From positions 1 through 64,000 of the forward strand of contig JAATFP010000040.1 of NCBI GenBank assembly GCA_015655125.1: a stretch of DNA of 64,000 nucleotides, given 5' to 3'. The notes under the pieces were generated by a model. That model saw only the letters and a program-made list of their open reading frames with translations. It was not told the origin of the DNA and did no database searches. Positions 63,740 through 64,000 of the stretch are shown piece by piece. Each line of letters begins with the position of its first letter. Within the stretch, counting starts at the first letter, position 1. The DNA comes from Chitinophagales bacterium. Its GTDB lineage: Bacteria; Bacteroidota; Bacteroidia; Chitinophagales; Chitinophagaceae. Made by a program: the position numbers and the translations under genes.

Positions 63740-63826
63740 GCCGCGGATTTCGCAGATTTATTTGCCGGGAAGACGGGAAAGCCAAACCCGAAAATCTGTG
63801 CAAATCACTGCGTAATCCGTGGCCCT
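63740..63826. repeat. Imperfect inverted repeat after tRNA-His
   Basis: A GCCGCGGATTTCGCAGATTT stretch is echoed in inverted form near the end (AATCTGTGCAAATCACTGCG then TAATCCGTGGC). The same wording (CTGTGG, GCGAAATCTGCGG) appears at 43014-43040 before mqnA. This fits a dispersed intergenic repeat. Confidence 0.45.
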
Positions 63827-63937
63827 TTTTAAACCGCTTATCACGAATCTTTTCCAAAATGCCTGTTTAACAAAACATTATCCGCATCCATACGTTCTTA
63901 TTATCTTATAAGGTCTTTTTATCGTTATTTTTACAGC

Positions 63938-64000
63938 ATGCAAAAAATTGCAGGTTTTATTATGAGTAAAAAATTCATCCCCGTAATGCTGGTGCTAACC
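63938..64000 (+). CDS. N-terminus of an exported protein, 3' partial
   Basis: ATG 63938 (or in-frame ATG 63962) opens a frame that runs off the window end. The visible residues are a Lys-rich start followed by a hydrophobic stretch (SKKFIPVMLVLT), as in a signal peptide. Nothing more can be said about function. Confidence 0.45.
   Translation, partial: MQKIAGFIMSKKFIPVMLVLT

Noticed and set aside
63636-63857. 73-codon minus frame across tRNA-His
   Set aside because: It covers the tRNA and its terminator.
1-64000. CRISPR arrays, insertion sequences, prophage genes
   Set aside because: No regularly spaced repeats, transposase, integrase or phage gene was seen on either strand.

Overview
The window looks like chromosomal DNA of a Bacteroidota bacterium, most likely Chitinophagaceae or a close relative. 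Four things point that way: C-terminal sorting domains of the type IX secretion system of both type A (1st gene) and type B (44094-49046); -7 promoter boxes of the form TANNTTTG, best before tRNA-His; an UpxY/NusG-like antiterminator inside a polysaccharide locus; and a futalosine-pathway mqnA. Shine-Dalgarno sequences are largely absent and TTG start codons are common. The family-level placement is inference.

Region 1 (3-3290) is the 3' end of a large secreted T9SS protein, closed by a 51-bp perfect palindrome. Region 2 (3604-36510) is a large exopolysaccharide locus read almost entirely on the + strand. It opens with a 65-residue secreted peptide carrying a PID-CTERM-like tripartite tail (P-I-D-G-G, short membrane helix, Lys-Lys). 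Next come wza and wzc (export lipoprotein and BY-kinase), the UpxY-type antiterminator, an ABC exporter (wzm/wzt), and about fifteen glycosyltransferases. Mixed among these are acyltransferases, a radical SAM-pyruvyltransferase fusion, a PhyH-family oxygenase and a methyltransferase. The locus ends with a Wzy-like polymerase, a companion GT4, an exosortase (Cys97/Arg138/His158 candidates), a WcaF-like acetyltransferase, one more GT2 and a CpsB-type PHP phosphatase, then a clear terminator. Many neighbours overlap by ATGA/GTGA, so translation is probably coupled along the operon.

Region 3 (36601-44030) holds housekeeping genes: trmN and tsaD (tRNA modification), an FtsX/MacB-type permease, prfC, purB and mqnA. 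Region 4 (44094-49046) is a 1650-residue type B T9SS adhesin-like protein. Region 5 (49181-60012) is a second glycan locus in mixed orientation, with a Wzx-type flippase, GT2/GT4 enzymes, two methyltransferases, a short SDR epimerase and a YfhO-family membrane protein. Region 6 (60233-64000) has an outer-membrane TonB-type beta-barrel receptor, a DUF445-like membrane protein, tRNA-His with its promoter and terminator, and the start of one more exported protein.

The most interesting system is the exosortase plus tiny PID-CTERM peptide at opposite ends of one polysaccharide locus, with a Wzy-like polymerase directly beside the exosortase. The mature peptide is only about a dozen residues before its sorting motif, so it makes more sense as an anchor or acceptor than as an enzyme. 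I propose, as inference, that the exosortase processes this peptide in a step tied to the surface glycan made by the locus. No initiating sugar-phosphate transferase is visible, and no flippase lies in locus 1; the only one in the window is in locus 2.
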